From JACDAE01 sp034438015 (GTDB lineage: Bacteria > Chloroflexota > Ktedonobacteria > Ktedonobacterales > Ktedonobacteraceae), in NCBI GenBank assembly GCA_034438015.1, contig DAOTTD010000078.1:1-39457 (forward strand): a stretch of 39,457 nucleotides of DNA, in the 5' to 3' direction. The position numbers and the translations under genes are program-made. Below are positions 16,775 to 25,121 of the stretch, piece by piece. Every line of letters begins with the position of its first letter. The first letter of the stretch is position 1. The notes under the pieces were generated by a model that ran no database searches, was not told the DNA's origin, and worked only from the letters and a program-made list of their open reading frames with translations.

Positions 16775-16792
16775 TCGTTAAAACGTTTATTG
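16775..16792. promoter_or_regulatory. Possible LacI-type operator upstream of sugar kinase
   Basis: An 8-bp perfect palindrome AAACGTTT (16781-16788) lies in an AT-rich context 36-43 bp before the FGGY kinase start. A central CG in an A/T-flanked palindrome is typical of LacI/GalR operators, and such regulators commonly control sugar kinases. No LacI-type gene is in the window, so this is tentative. Confidence 0.25.
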
Positions 16793-16797
16793 TTTGC

Positions 16798-16999
16798 AGG
16801 GACCCGATTTATCGCGTCCCATGCGTATCAAGCGGAGAAGTGCTGAGTTTGTGCTGTCGAGCCGCCAGCAGGGCGACCGCAAGGGTCGCCCGTACCAGAA
16901 CCCGATCGCGTTGAACATCCTCCCGTATTTTTGTACGGGCGACCCTTGCGGTCGCCCTGGGAGCCAGCTCCCGCGACATCCGCCACGCGCTCATCCTTT
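16798..16999. repeat. Palindromic repeat element upstream of sugar kinase
   Basis: Two perfect 27-bp inverted arms, 16869-16895 and 16933-16959, are separated by 37 bp. The outer right part (CGGATGTCGCGGGAGC read on minus, about 16967-16982) matches 33922-33937, so both loci carry the same larger element in opposite orientation. No reading frame of note is present. Together with flanking unique DNA this fills the 341-bp gap between the kinase and uracil-DNA glycosylase genes. Confidence 0.7.
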
Positions 17000-17086
17000 C
17001 TTAGCTTGCTGTCTATTGGACGCCGTAAACGGGGCTCCTATCAATAATACTACATTTTTGTTTAGAGCGCTGTGATCCCCAGAGCG

Positions 17087-17776
17087 TTACAGGTCTGGCA
17101 ATTGCCACTCGATCTCGGGCTTGCCGGCGGCGCGCAGGGCGCTATTGATCGCCGAGAAGGGTCGGCTGCCGAAGAAGCCATTGTTGGCCGAGAGCGGCGA
17201 CGGGTGCGCGGACTGGATGATCGTATGGCGCGCAGTGTCGACCAGGACGCGTTTCTTCTGCGCATAGCCGCCCCAGAGCACGAAAACGACGGGATCTTCT
17301 CTGGCATTGACGGCACGAATAATGGCATCGGTGAAGATCTCCCAGCCGTGGCCCTTGTGGGAGTTGGGCATGTGCGCGCGCACCGTCAGCACGGCATTGA
17401 GCAGCAGCATCCCCTGTTTTGCCCAGGGGACGAGGTAGCCATTATTGGGGATGCGAAAACCCACGTCGCTGCGCAGCTCTTTGAAGATGTTAACAAGCGA
17501 AGGCGGTGGCTTAATGCCTGGGCGCACGGAGAAACAGAGACCGTGGGCCTGATTATTGTCGTGGTAGGGGTCCTGGCCCAGCAGGAAGACGTTTGCGTGC
17601 TCGTAAGGAGTCAGTTTCAGGGCGGAGAAGACATCCTTTTCGGGCGGAAAGACGGTGTGCTGCCGTCGCTCCTCATCCACAAACTGTTGCAGCGTCTGGA
17701 AGTAGGGCTTTTCGAACTCGTCGGCGAGTTGTGCGCGCCAGTCTTCGGGGATATCTATCAGCATAGCGTTGATCAT
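17087..17776 (-). CDS. ung: Uracil-DNA glycosylase, family 1
   Basis: 229 residues, standard length. The water-activating loop is VFLLGQDPYHDNNQAHG with catalytic Asp69 and His72. The leucine/DNA-intercalation loop is HPSPLSANNGFFG with His191. LVPWAKQGMLLLNAVLTV and GWEIFTDAII are also conserved. It removes uracil from DNA arising by cytosine deamination or dUTP misincorporation, starting base-excision repair. It appears monocistronic, flanked by the palindromic repeat element and a divergently transcribed pseudo-receiver gene. ATG codons at residues 1 and 5 are both possible starts; AAAAGG directly abuts the first and lies 12 bp before the second. Confidence 0.96.
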   Translation of the reverse strand: MINAMLIDIPEDWRAQLADEFEKPYFQTLQQFVDEERRQHTVFPPEKDVFSALKLTPYEHANVFLLGQDPYHDNNQAHGLCFSVRPGIKPPPSLVNIFKELRSDVGFRIPNNGYLVPWAKQGMLLLNAVLTVRAHMPNSHKGHGWEIFTDAIIRAVNAREDPVVFVLWGGYAQKKRVLVDTARHTIIQSAHPSPLSANNGFFGSRPFSAINSALRAAGKPEIEWQLPDL

Positions 17777-17964
17777 CCTTTTATCACAAATTTTCAGGCG
17801 TTGTGGGTAAGTATCTCACATTCACCTGCTACTGGACTATTCACAGGCACGAAAGTAATAGCGGTTGTGGGGTCTCGACAGAATGTCCTAAAGTACCTTC
17901 CAGTAAAAAGCGACCTGAATAACGGTGTTACTATCTGATACTAGATTCTCTGATTACGGACAGT

Positions 17965-18684
17965 ATGAAAAGAAAGGCAGGGATTGTGATGCATAGCCCG
18001 CGAGTTCAGGTCGTCGATGAGAGCATCGAGGGCTGCCTCTTTATCGTCACCGCCCTCAAGAGCGCAGGATATGACGTACATATCGCGCTCAACGGACAGG
18101 AGGGTCTCGCAAGGGTCATGACTCTTCAACCGCAGTGCCTAATTCTGAATGCGCATCTGCCAGACATGAGCGGCTATGCGGTCTGTCGATTTGTGCGGCA
18201 GAGATTTCCCAGGCATTTGCTGTGTGTTATTCTCATCAGCGCCAGGAACGCTCCCTTCGATCAAGTATATGGGCTGCGTCAGGGCGCAGACCGCTACCTG
18301 CACAGGCCCTTTAGCCTGGAAACACTGGTACAAACGGTCTGGGAGGTCCTTCCTGAGCCCTTCCACAGTGCGTTTCCCCCTGCCTTTATCTCGCGCACGT
18401 TGCCAGCTTCGGCGAAGCTTATTCCCCATCGCAATCCAGACAACGAGGCGATGCGGGCGAACAATCCCTTTGCCTACTCTACCGTCCTTGAGGATGGGTC
18501 AGTGCGCCGGCTCTACGCTGCCATCGACGGCAGGAAAACGATCACGAACCTTGCCACTGTTACCAGGCTGGAGATGAGTGAAGCCCTCAAGATTTTGTGT
18601 CTACTACGTAAACAAGGCTTCATTCAGTTCTATGACGCAATGGGGCACGTGGTGGAGAGCGACCAGCTTCTCTCCACCCGGTAG
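17965..18684 (+). CDS. Receiver-domain protein with degenerate phosphoacceptor site and C-terminal helical domain
   Basis: 239 residues. Residues 12-130 form a CheY-like receiver: VQVVDESIEGC with acidic Asp18-Glu19, then CLILNAHLPDMSGYAV, then LISA, then DRYLHRPFS. The phosphoacceptor Asp is Asn62 and the conserved Lys is Arg, so normal phosphorylation is unlikely. After a linker, residues about 170-225 (SVRRLYAAIDGRKTITNLAT and on) resemble the winged-helix tail found behind PatA/DUF4388-type receivers. No output enzyme or clear DNA-recognition helix is visible. It may signal by protein contact only. An alternative ATG at 17989 is better supported by a GGGA site. The next gene, a membrane protein, starts 48 bp later and is probably co-transcribed. 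Confidence 0.8.
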   Translation: MKRKAGIVMHSPRVQVVDESIEGCLFIVTALKSAGYDVHIALNGQEGLARVMTLQPQCLILNAHLPDMSGYAVCRFVRQRFPRHLLCVILISARNAPFDQVYGLRQGADRYLHRPFSLETLVQTVWEVLPEPFHSAFPPAFISRTLPASAKLIPHRNPDNEAMRANNPFAYSTVLEDGSVRRLYAAIDGRKTITNLATVTRLEMSEALKILCLLRKQGFIQFYDAMGHVVESDQLLSTR

Positions 18685-18732
18685 AGCAAATCACTGGCCC
18701 TCCTTGCATTAGGAAGAAAGGAGTATTGCTAT

Positions 18733-19359
18733 ATGAACTCAACAGAAATCACTACTCTCCTCCTGATAGCCCAGGCTTCCATCTCCTTTTTGATTGCGTT
18801 ACGCGCTTTCAACCGCTATTCCCGTTCGGGCAATGACCTGCTCTTCATTCTGGGGATGTCGATGGCCATCATTGCGTTTGTGGGCGTTATCGGACTCATT
18901 GGCGATAATTACTTTGTGGGTAAATTCAGTACGAAGTGGTTTCGCTATACCGCCCAGGTTGTGAGTTACACCTTCATTTTCCTATGCTCCCTCCGTAGTT
19001 CGGTAAAATATATGTATCTGGTGAAGCGCTGGCTAGTGATCTGCGCGGGGCTCCTGCTGGTGATGTTATTTCTGACTCCGCTGCTGCCACAACTCTCCAA
19101 CCCCATTGTAGAAGCTTCAGTGAGCTTTCTGCGCAGTGTGATCTGTTTTGCCATCTGCTTGAACTACGCAGTCATCTTTATGCAGAAGGAGACGCGCTTC
19201 AGTTTTCTCATGGGTCTCGCCTTTCTGTTGATCACCTTTGGGATCGCGGTCACCACGCCCTGGTATTTCGAGCAGGCGAGGGTGCTTTATCTCTATGTAG
19301 GTGATAGCATGCGCACGGCTGGCCTTGTTACGCTGTTCGTAGCTTTTCTCGCCGGGTGA
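18733..19359 (+). CDS. Seven-span membrane protein, unknown function
   Basis: 208 residues, strongly hydrophobic, with about seven membrane segments starting at residues 6, 37, 72, 98, 128, 153 and 185. Short polar loops contain RAFNRYSRSGNDLLF and VKYMYLVKRW. No known transporter or enzyme motif is recognised. AAGGAG lies about 10 bp before the ATG. It follows the pseudo-receiver gene by 48 bp, so the pair may act together as a membrane-linked signalling unit. Function is unassigned. Confidence 0.72.
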   Translation: MNSTEITTLLLIAQASISFLIALRAFNRYSRSGNDLLFILGMSMAIIAFVGVIGLIGDNYFVGKFSTKWFRYTAQVVSYTFIFLCSLRSSVKYMYLVKRWLVICAGLLLVMLFLTPLLPQLSNPIVEASVSFLRSVICFAICLNYAVIFMQKETRFSFLMGLAFLLITFGIAVTTPWYFEQARVLYLYVGDSMRTAGLVTLFVAFLAG

Positions 19360-19508
19360 ACATGGTTTTAGTGATGACAATCTACTCGATGTAATAATAG
19401 ATTTTGCTGCATTTGATGTATATATATAAAGTAACCTGGCTGTATTTTAGTATTTTTTACATCCGGATGGCACTATAGGTAAAACAAGGTGTAAGATTCT
19501 GCCCCCCC

Positions 19509-19532
19509 GAGAACATAAGAATGTATGTTCTC
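19509..19532. promoter_or_regulatory. Perfect inverted repeat, putative operator upstream of NRPS
   Basis: GAGAACATA (19509-19517) and TATGTTCTC (19524-19532) form perfect 9-bp arms around a 6-bp spacer. No T-tract follows on either strand, which argues against a terminator. Dyads of this size usually bind dimeric transcription factors. Directly downstream are two ATTCACACCC direct repeats at 19539-19548 and 19561-19570, two helical turns apart. Confidence 0.45.
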
Positions 19533-19671
19533 CACTGTATTCACACCCCTTTTTCACCGAATTCACACCCGATCCTGGTGTTTTGACTACTAACAGAGCT
19601 CAGAGAAGGGTGCCGTTAATGTATCTCAACCTATTCCCTCATAAATTCTCCCATTTTACATAATTTTAATA

Positions 19672-19700
19672 TTGACTTCTAAGGTGGTAATTTGTTATCT
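19672..19700 (+). promoter_or_regulatory. Sigma-70-type promoter for the NRPS operon
   Basis: TTGACT (19672-19677) and TTATCT (19695-19700) are separated by the ideal 17 bp. The -35 matches consensus at five of six positions; the -10 is weaker. Transcription would start near 19707, leaving a leader of about 265 nt before the NRPS start codon. Confidence 0.45.
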
Positions 19701-19972
19701 TTCCTTATTGTAAAAAGTGAATAGAAGAAATTTTTCTGCTTCCTCTCTTTGCCTGACAAGGTAGTAAGCGGTCGCGATAAGAGGGAAATATCCTGCTAGC
19801 TTTCCTTGCCTTTATTCGTAGGAGAAGGGTCCCTTTATTGTTTTATCAGCTATATGGGCAAAAAATGTGCTCGTTTGTCGTATATCAGTATATGTAAAAT
19901 GTACCTCTCTACTTTTTGATATTCGAAGTTTTCACTTCATCAATGATTCCTCGCCCGAAGGGATTGAATATA

Positions 19973-22900
19973 ATGACAAAAGTGACGGATCTTTCTGAGG
20001 CCAGGCGCGCCCTCCTTGACAGATACTTGCGTGGAAATCTACCGCAGGCAGCCAGCGCCGTTAGTGCTATTCCCAGGCGCTCTTCAACAGACCCGGCTCC
20101 TCTATCCTTTGGACAGCAGCAGCTCTGGCTCCTGGCTCAACTGGCACCTGATACTCCTGCGTATAACGAGAGCGTGACGCTCCGTCTGCCTGGTGCCCTT
20201 GATGTGCCTCTCCTTGAAAAGAGCTTGAATGAGTTTATCAATCGTCATGAAGCCTGGCGTACCATCTTTCCGGTGCTTGATGAACAACCTGTCCAGGTCG
20301 TCCAGCCTGCTATGCCATTAGATCTGCAGGTGCTAGACCTGAGCAATCTTCCTGAAAGCGAAAGAGAAGGCGAGGCAATCCGGCTGGCTACTGGGCAGGC
20401 GATACCGCCTTTCGACCTTGCTCATGGTCCTTTGCTGCGTGCTCTACTCGTTCATCTCAATGAGAACGATCACCGCCTGTTTATGACGCTGCATCACATC
20501 ATCTTTGATGCCGTTGCCATCAACCAGATCTTTTTGCCTGAATTGCACGCGCTTTACGAGGCATTTTCTCATGGCGAACCATCGCCACTTGCTCCATTGC
20601 CTATCCAATACACTGACTTCGCTACCTGGCAACGCGAGTCCCAGCAAAAAGAGGATTTCGCGCACGAGCTGGCCTACTGGAAACAGCAACTGGCCGGTGC
20701 TCCTCAAGTGCTGGAATTGCCCACCGATCGGCCACGTCCGGCTGTCCAGAGCTCGCGCGGTTCGATGCAAGCATTTACACTCTCCCGCCATCTCACTGAC
20801 GGTCTGAAAGCATTGAGCAGTCAGGAGGGAGTGACATTGTATATGACGTTGACGACGGCCTTTCAGACGCTGCTGCATCGCTACACGGGCCAGACCGATC
20901 TGGTGATAGGAACTGTCACATCGAATCGGAAGCGTCCTGAGGTGCAAGGACTGGTCGGGTATTTCCTGAATACCCTGGTGCTGCGCACGAATATGGAAGG
21001 CGATCCGACGTTCCGCGAGCTGCTTGGTCGTGTACGTGAGGTGGTGATCTCAGCTCGTCGTCACGAGGAGGTGCCCTTCGAATTTGTGGTGAAGGAATTG
21101 CAACCTGAGCGTTCACTTAGCTACACTCCGCTGATCCAGGTGATATTCTCCTATCAGCCTTCGCTGCCCAGGCTCCCTGCCGGCTGGACCTGTTCTCAAA
21201 TGGATGTGCAGACCTACACAACGAAGTTCGATCTTTCGGTCGAACTCGATGAGCGTGCTGATGGCTTGATCGGTCGCTTCATCTACAATACTGATCTGTT
21301 TGAGGATGCAACGATTCTCCGCATGATCGGCCACCTGGAGACGCTGCTGGAAGGTATTGTAGCTGACCCTGGAGAGCACATTGCGAAATTGCCGCTGATG
21401 AGGGAAGATGAGCGGCGCACTATGCTGATTGACTGGAATGCCACGCGAATATCCTATCCACAAGATGGATGTCTGCATCAGCTCATCGAGGCACAGGTCG
21501 AGCGTACTCCTGATGCGATTGCCCTGCTCTGTGAGCACGAACAGTTGACTTATCGCGAACTCAATGCGCGTGCTAACCAGCTCGCCCATCATTTACAGCA
21601 GTTGGGTGTGGGACCAGAGGTGATGGTGGGAGTATGCCTGGAGCGTTCGCTAGAGATGATCGTGGGCTTGCTCGCCATTCTCAAAGCCGGGGGTGTCTAT
21701 GTACCGCTGGACCCAGATTACCCGCGCGAGCGGCTGGCCTTCCTGCTGGCCGACAGTCACATGCAGGTGCTGCTGACCCAGCGGCGTCTGCTGAATCGGC
21801 TTCCAGCGCAGCAGACGCACCCGGTGTGTCTGGATAGCGACTGGCAGGCGATTAGCCAGCAGAGCGAGACCAATCCCCTCAGCAAGGTGCAGGCAGAACA
21901 GTCGGCCTATGTGATCTATACCTCGGGATCGACCGGTCAGCCCAAGGGCGTGCTCATTCCTCATCAGGCCATCGCTACCCATTGTCGGAGCATCGCCCAA
22001 CTGTATGAGCTGCGTCCGTACGACCGCGTCCTCCAGTTTAGTAACATCACCTTTGATGCCTCCTTAGAGCAGATCCTGCCCACCCTGCTGGTCGGGGCCC
22101 GGCTCGTGGTGCGCGGGCAAGAGATCTGGTCCCCCGCGGTCTTGCTCCGCCACATCAAGCAGCAGGGGCTCACCGTCATCAATCTGCCCCCGGCCTACTG
22201 GCAGCAGGCGTTGCGGGAATGGATCAAAAAGCCAGAGCAGTTACAAGATCATCAACTCCGGCTGGTGATTGTGGGAGGAGATCGGCTGCTGCCCGAGATG
22301 GTACAGGGATGGAGGCAAACCCCCCTGCGCTCGGCCCGCCTGCTCAATGCCTATGGTCCTACCGAAACAACCATCACCGCCACCCTCTATGAGCTTCCAC
22401 ACGACGGTGAGCACGAACTGCTTGAGCCGAGCGTGCCGATAGGACGACCGGTTCCTCCCCGCACGATCTACATTCTGGATCGGGCTGGCCATCCTGTTCC
22501 GGTGGGAGTGCCAGGCGAGATCCACATTGGAGGGCCGCTGCTGGCTCGCGGCTACCTTAATCGTCCAGCATTGACTGCCGAGCGCTTCATCGCCGATCCC
22601 TTTGGTTCTGAGCCAGGAGCACGGCTCTATAAAACCGGAGACCTGGCGCGCTATCGGCCCGATGGCACCATCGAATATATGGGACGGATGGATCAGCAAG
22701 TCAAGCTGCGTGGCTTCCGCATCGAACTGGGAGAGATCGAAGAGGTGCTCACCCGGCATCCCCAGGTGCGCGACGCCGTGGCGCTGGCACAGGAAGACGG
22801 AGCCGGGGAGAAATCCCTGGTGGCCTATATAGTCGCAACTGGCAAGGAGTCGCTGTCCAGCCATGAGCTGCGCCACTACCTGCAACAGAAACTACCGGCG

Positions 22901-24124
22901 TACATGGTTCCGACGGTGATAGTGCAGTTGGAGAGCTTGCCGCTGCTCTCCAGCGGCAAGGTGGATCGCCGTGCCCTGCCTGCACCTGAAGTGGTCAAAC
23001 GCACGGAGGAAGAAACCTTTGTGGCTCCGAAATTGCTGATCCACCAGCAACTGGTGCAGATGTGGGAAGAGCTGTTGGATGTCCGTCCCATCGGCATCAA
23101 GGATAACTTTTTCTACCTGGGAGGACACTCTTTACTTGCGGCTCGCCTTGTTGACCACATCGAGCACACCTTCGGAAAGAGAATTGCCCTCTCCACTCTC
23201 TTCTCCGGGCCGACTATTGAACGGCTCGCTGAAGCTCTTCAGCAGCAAGAGCAAGTGGGCGCTCGAACCTCGCTCCTGCCGGTTCAGGTTGGAGGATCGA
23301 AACGGCCTCTCTTCTTCTTACATGGAGATTGGACCGGTGGGGCTTTCTACTGTTTCTCACTGGCGCGTGCATTAGGGCCCGACCAGCCCTTCTATGTGCT
23401 GGAACCCTATAAGTTTGGTGGCCTGCAGACCCTCCCCTCATTTGAGGAGATAGCGGCAGCGCATATTGAGTCGATGCGCACCGTTCAGCCGGAGGGCCCG
23501 TACCTGCTTGCAGGTTTTTGTAATGGTGGTCTCCTGGCTTATGAAATGGCCCGCCAGCTTGAGGCGGCGGGAGAGCATGTTGACTTCCTGGCTCTCATCA
23601 ACCCTTCTATTCCCGTGCAGTTCAAAACGCTACGCACTCTGGGCAGTCTTATTAGCAAGTCACTGCGACTTGGGGTGAAGATGCAAGCCATCCTGTTCCT
23701 CCACATGCGACACGCCTTGCGGCATATATACAGACATCTGTATCCCTCCAGCAGTCGGGTTCAGGATTTCGACCAATTACTGGCAATTGATCCACGACTC
23801 AAAGCGATGTTCCCGCCGGTTGAAGCCCTTCATAACGACTATGTGGGCGCATTCACCTGGCTGGTATCGCAATACGAAACGGGCATTTACGCTGGCAAGA
23901 TTACCTTCTACTGGGCGCGTGAAGAGCCTGGCATGGAAAATTCGTGGCAGCCGGTAACCCAGGCAAAAAAGAGCGAGGATATAGAGACCCACTTTGTTCC
24001 AGGCACACATATGTCCTGTGTCACCGACCATATCCAGGACCTGGCTGAATGCTTGAGGCTGAGTATGATGCGGGTACAAGAGGAAACGGCAGGCCAGGTT
24101 TCTCATAGCGGCGTTCTTAGTTAA
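19973..24124 (+). CDS. Single-module nonribosomal peptide synthetase, C-A-T-TE, with Cys-type thioesterase
   Basis: 1383 residues from ATG 19973, preceded by an AGGGA site. Condensation domain about 43-470: PLSFGQQQLWLL and HHIIFDA near 173 (the usual final Gly of HHxxxDG is Ala). Adenylation domain about 500-1000: LTYRELNARANQ, YTSGSTGQPKG, NAYGPTETT, YKTGDLARY and SSGKVDRRALP. My reading of the specificity pocket is D-A-E-N-I-G-A-I-T-K, which I cannot match to a substrate. Carrier domain: YLGGHSLLA near 1050. Thioesterase about 1110-1370: LAGFCNGGLLAYEMA puts Cys where Ser is usual, ALINPSIP has Asn in the usual Asp position, and GTHMS has the His. It would activate one amino acid, acylate it and release the product. 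A donor for the C domain must come from elsewhere. Confidence 0.92.
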   Translation: MTKVTDLSEARRALLDRYLRGNLPQAASAVSAIPRRSSTDPAPLSFGQQQLWLLAQLAPDTPAYNESVTLRLPGALDVPLLEKSLNEFINRHEAWRTIFPVLDEQPVQVVQPAMPLDLQVLDLSNLPESEREGEAIRLATGQAIPPFDLAHGPLLRALLVHLNENDHRLFMTLHHIIFDAVAINQIFLPELHALYEAFSHGEPSPLAPLPIQYTDFATWQRESQQKEDFAHELAYWKQQLAGAPQVLELPTDRPRPAVQSSRGSMQAFTLSRHLTDGLKALSSQEGVTLYMTLTTAFQTLLHRYTGQTDLVIGTVTSNRKRPEVQGLVGYFLNTLVLRTNMEGDPTFRELLGRVREVVISARRHEEVPFEFVVKELQPERSLSYTPLIQVIFSYQPSLPRLPAGWTCSQMDVQTYTTKFDLSVELDERADGLIGRFIYNTDLFEDATILRMIGHLETLLEGIVADPGEHIAKLPLMREDERRTMLIDWNATRISYPQDGCLHQLIEAQVERTPDAIALLCEHEQLTYRELNARANQLAHHLQQLGVGPEVMVGVCLERSLEMIVGLLAILKAGGVYVPLDPDYPRERLAFLLADSHMQVLLTQRRLLNRLPAQQTHPVCLDSDWQAISQQSETNPLSKVQAEQSAYVIYTSGSTGQPKGVLIPHQAIATHCRSIAQLYELRPYDRVLQFSNITFDASLEQILPTLLVGARLVVRGQEIWSPAVLLRHIKQQGLTVINLPPAYWQQALREWIKKPEQLQDHQLRLVIVGGDRLLPEMVQGWRQTPLRSARLLNAYGPTETTITATLYELPHDGEHELLEPSVPIGRPVPPRTIYILDRAGHPVPVGVPGEIHIGGPLLARGYLNRPALTAERFIADPFGSEPGARLYKTGDLARYRPDGTIEYMGRMDQQVKLRGFRIELGEIEEVLTRHPQVRDAVALAQEDGAGEKSLVAYIVATGKESLSSHELRHYLQQKLPAYMVPTVIVQLESLPLLSSGKVDRRALPAPEVVKRTEEETFVAPKLLIHQQLVQMWEELLDVRPIGIKDNFFYLGGHSLLAARLVDHIEHTFGKRIALSTLFSGPTIERLAEALQQQEQVGARTSLLPVQVGGSKRPLFFLHGDWTGGAFYCFSLARALGPDQPFYVLEPYKFGGLQTLPSFEEIAAAHIESMRTVQPEGPYLLAGFCNGGLLAYEMARQLEAAGEHVDFLALINPSIPVQFKTLRTLGSLISKSLRLGVKMQAILFLHMRHALRHIYRHLYPSSSRVQDFDQLLAIDPRLKAMFPPVEALHNDYVGAFTWLVSQYETGIYAGKITFYWAREEPGMENSWQPVTQAKKSEDIETHFVPGTHMSCVTDHIQDLAECLRLSMMRVQEETAGQVSHSGVLS

Positions 24125-24175
24125 TATATGCACATGTCTGGACAGCACTTATATATACAATTAAGGGGGACTTTC

Positions 24176-25066
24176 ATGAGTGTTTCACGGCAGATCCAAT
24201 ATTCTTCACAAATAAGCGATGAATACTCAAGCTCGCAATATCGGAACTTTCTTATGTGTCCACCGGATCACTTCGGCGTCCTGTATGAGATCAATCCCTG
24301 GATGAAGCGAGCGGTCCAGCCAGATCTTGATCTAGCTAGAAAGCAGTGGAACACCCTTGTCTCCAATCTTCAGGAGGCCGGAGCCGCTGTCGAGTTTATC
24401 CATCCCGTGGCCTCGCTTCCTGATATGGTCTTCACAGCCGATATCGGCCTTGTCGATCGAAAGCGCTTTATCATGAGCCGCTTTCGATACCCTCAGAGGC
24501 AAGAAGAGGCCAGGCATGGCGCACATTGGCTGCAGAATCGAAATTATGAAGTGATAGAACTTTCTCTGGCAGCCAGGGCAAGCCTGGAGAGCAGCGATAT
24601 CTATCCATTTCGCGATTACTTACTCGCAGGTTATGGATTTCGCACCACCATCTCTGCTCACCGGGCACTGGCAAATCTGTCGCAGCGTAAAGTACTCCCT
24701 ATCCAGTTTGTTGATGCTCGCCTCTACCATTTAGATCTATCCTTCTGTCCACTCGATGATCGTAGGGCTATCATTGCCCCTTGCGCCTGGTCCCGTCGTA
24801 GTTGTAAGCTTATAGAGAAGCTTGTACCCGAAGCTCTTGTACTGGAATCAGAGGAAGCTTTGACCTTCTGTGCAAATTCCGTTGTTGTAGGGAAGACGAT
24901 CATCATGCCCTCCTGTCCTTTACGTGTGGGACGCATTCTTGAGCGTTGGGGCTTCACGATTTGCATATCGCCGGTGAGTGAGTTCCTCAAAGCCGGTGGA
25001 GCTATCCATTGCCTTGTTCTGGCCCTACACGGATCTTTTTCGCCGCTTGCTGACAGCATTCAATGA
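24176..25066 (+). CDS. Arginine deiminase/dihydrolase-like enzyme (guanidino-group-modifying superfamily)
   Basis: 296 residues from ATG 24176, preceded by AAGGGGGA at 5 bp. FLMCPPDHFGVLYEINPWM near the N-terminus and LPDMVFTADIGL (Asp83) are typical of the DDAH / ArgZ-AgrE arginine dihydrolase branch. Later come GYGFRTTISAHR, the catalytic His185 in LYHLDLSFCPL and the nucleophile Cys279 in GGAIHCLVLAL. The usual EGxGD segment is altered to LESSDIYPF. Family reactions hydrolyse guanidines such as arginine or methylarginines to citrulline, or to ornithine plus ammonia. It starts 51 bp after the NRPS stop in the same direction, so co-transcription and supply or modification of an arginine-derived building block are plausible. 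Exact substrate is unknown. Confidence 0.82.
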   Translation: MSVSRQIQYSSQISDEYSSSQYRNFLMCPPDHFGVLYEINPWMKRAVQPDLDLARKQWNTLVSNLQEAGAAVEFIHPVASLPDMVFTADIGLVDRKRFIMSRFRYPQRQEEARHGAHWLQNRNYEVIELSLAARASLESSDIYPFRDYLLAGYGFRTTISAHRALANLSQRKVLPIQFVDARLYHLDLSFCPLDDRRAIIAPCAWSRRSCKLIEKLVPEALVLESEEALTFCANSVVVGKTIIMPSCPLRVGRILERWGFTICISPVSEFLKAGGAIHCLVLALHGSFSPLADSIQ

Positions 25067-25121
25067 CAGTGGAGCAGACAGGACGACGAAGAAGTATAAG
25101 AGAGGATAAAAAAGAAATATC

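Larger units (their letters stand above)
19360..19972. other. Long AT-rich intergenic regulatory region upstream of the NRPS
   Basis: 613 bp without a convincing gene on either strand. The region is distinctly AT-rich compared with its neighbours. It contains a perfect 9-bp inverted repeat (19509-19532), two ATTCACACCC repeats 22 bp apart (19539 and 19561), and a sigma-70-like promoter at 19672-19700. Its length suggests dense regulation of the NRPS operon. Confidence 0.6.
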
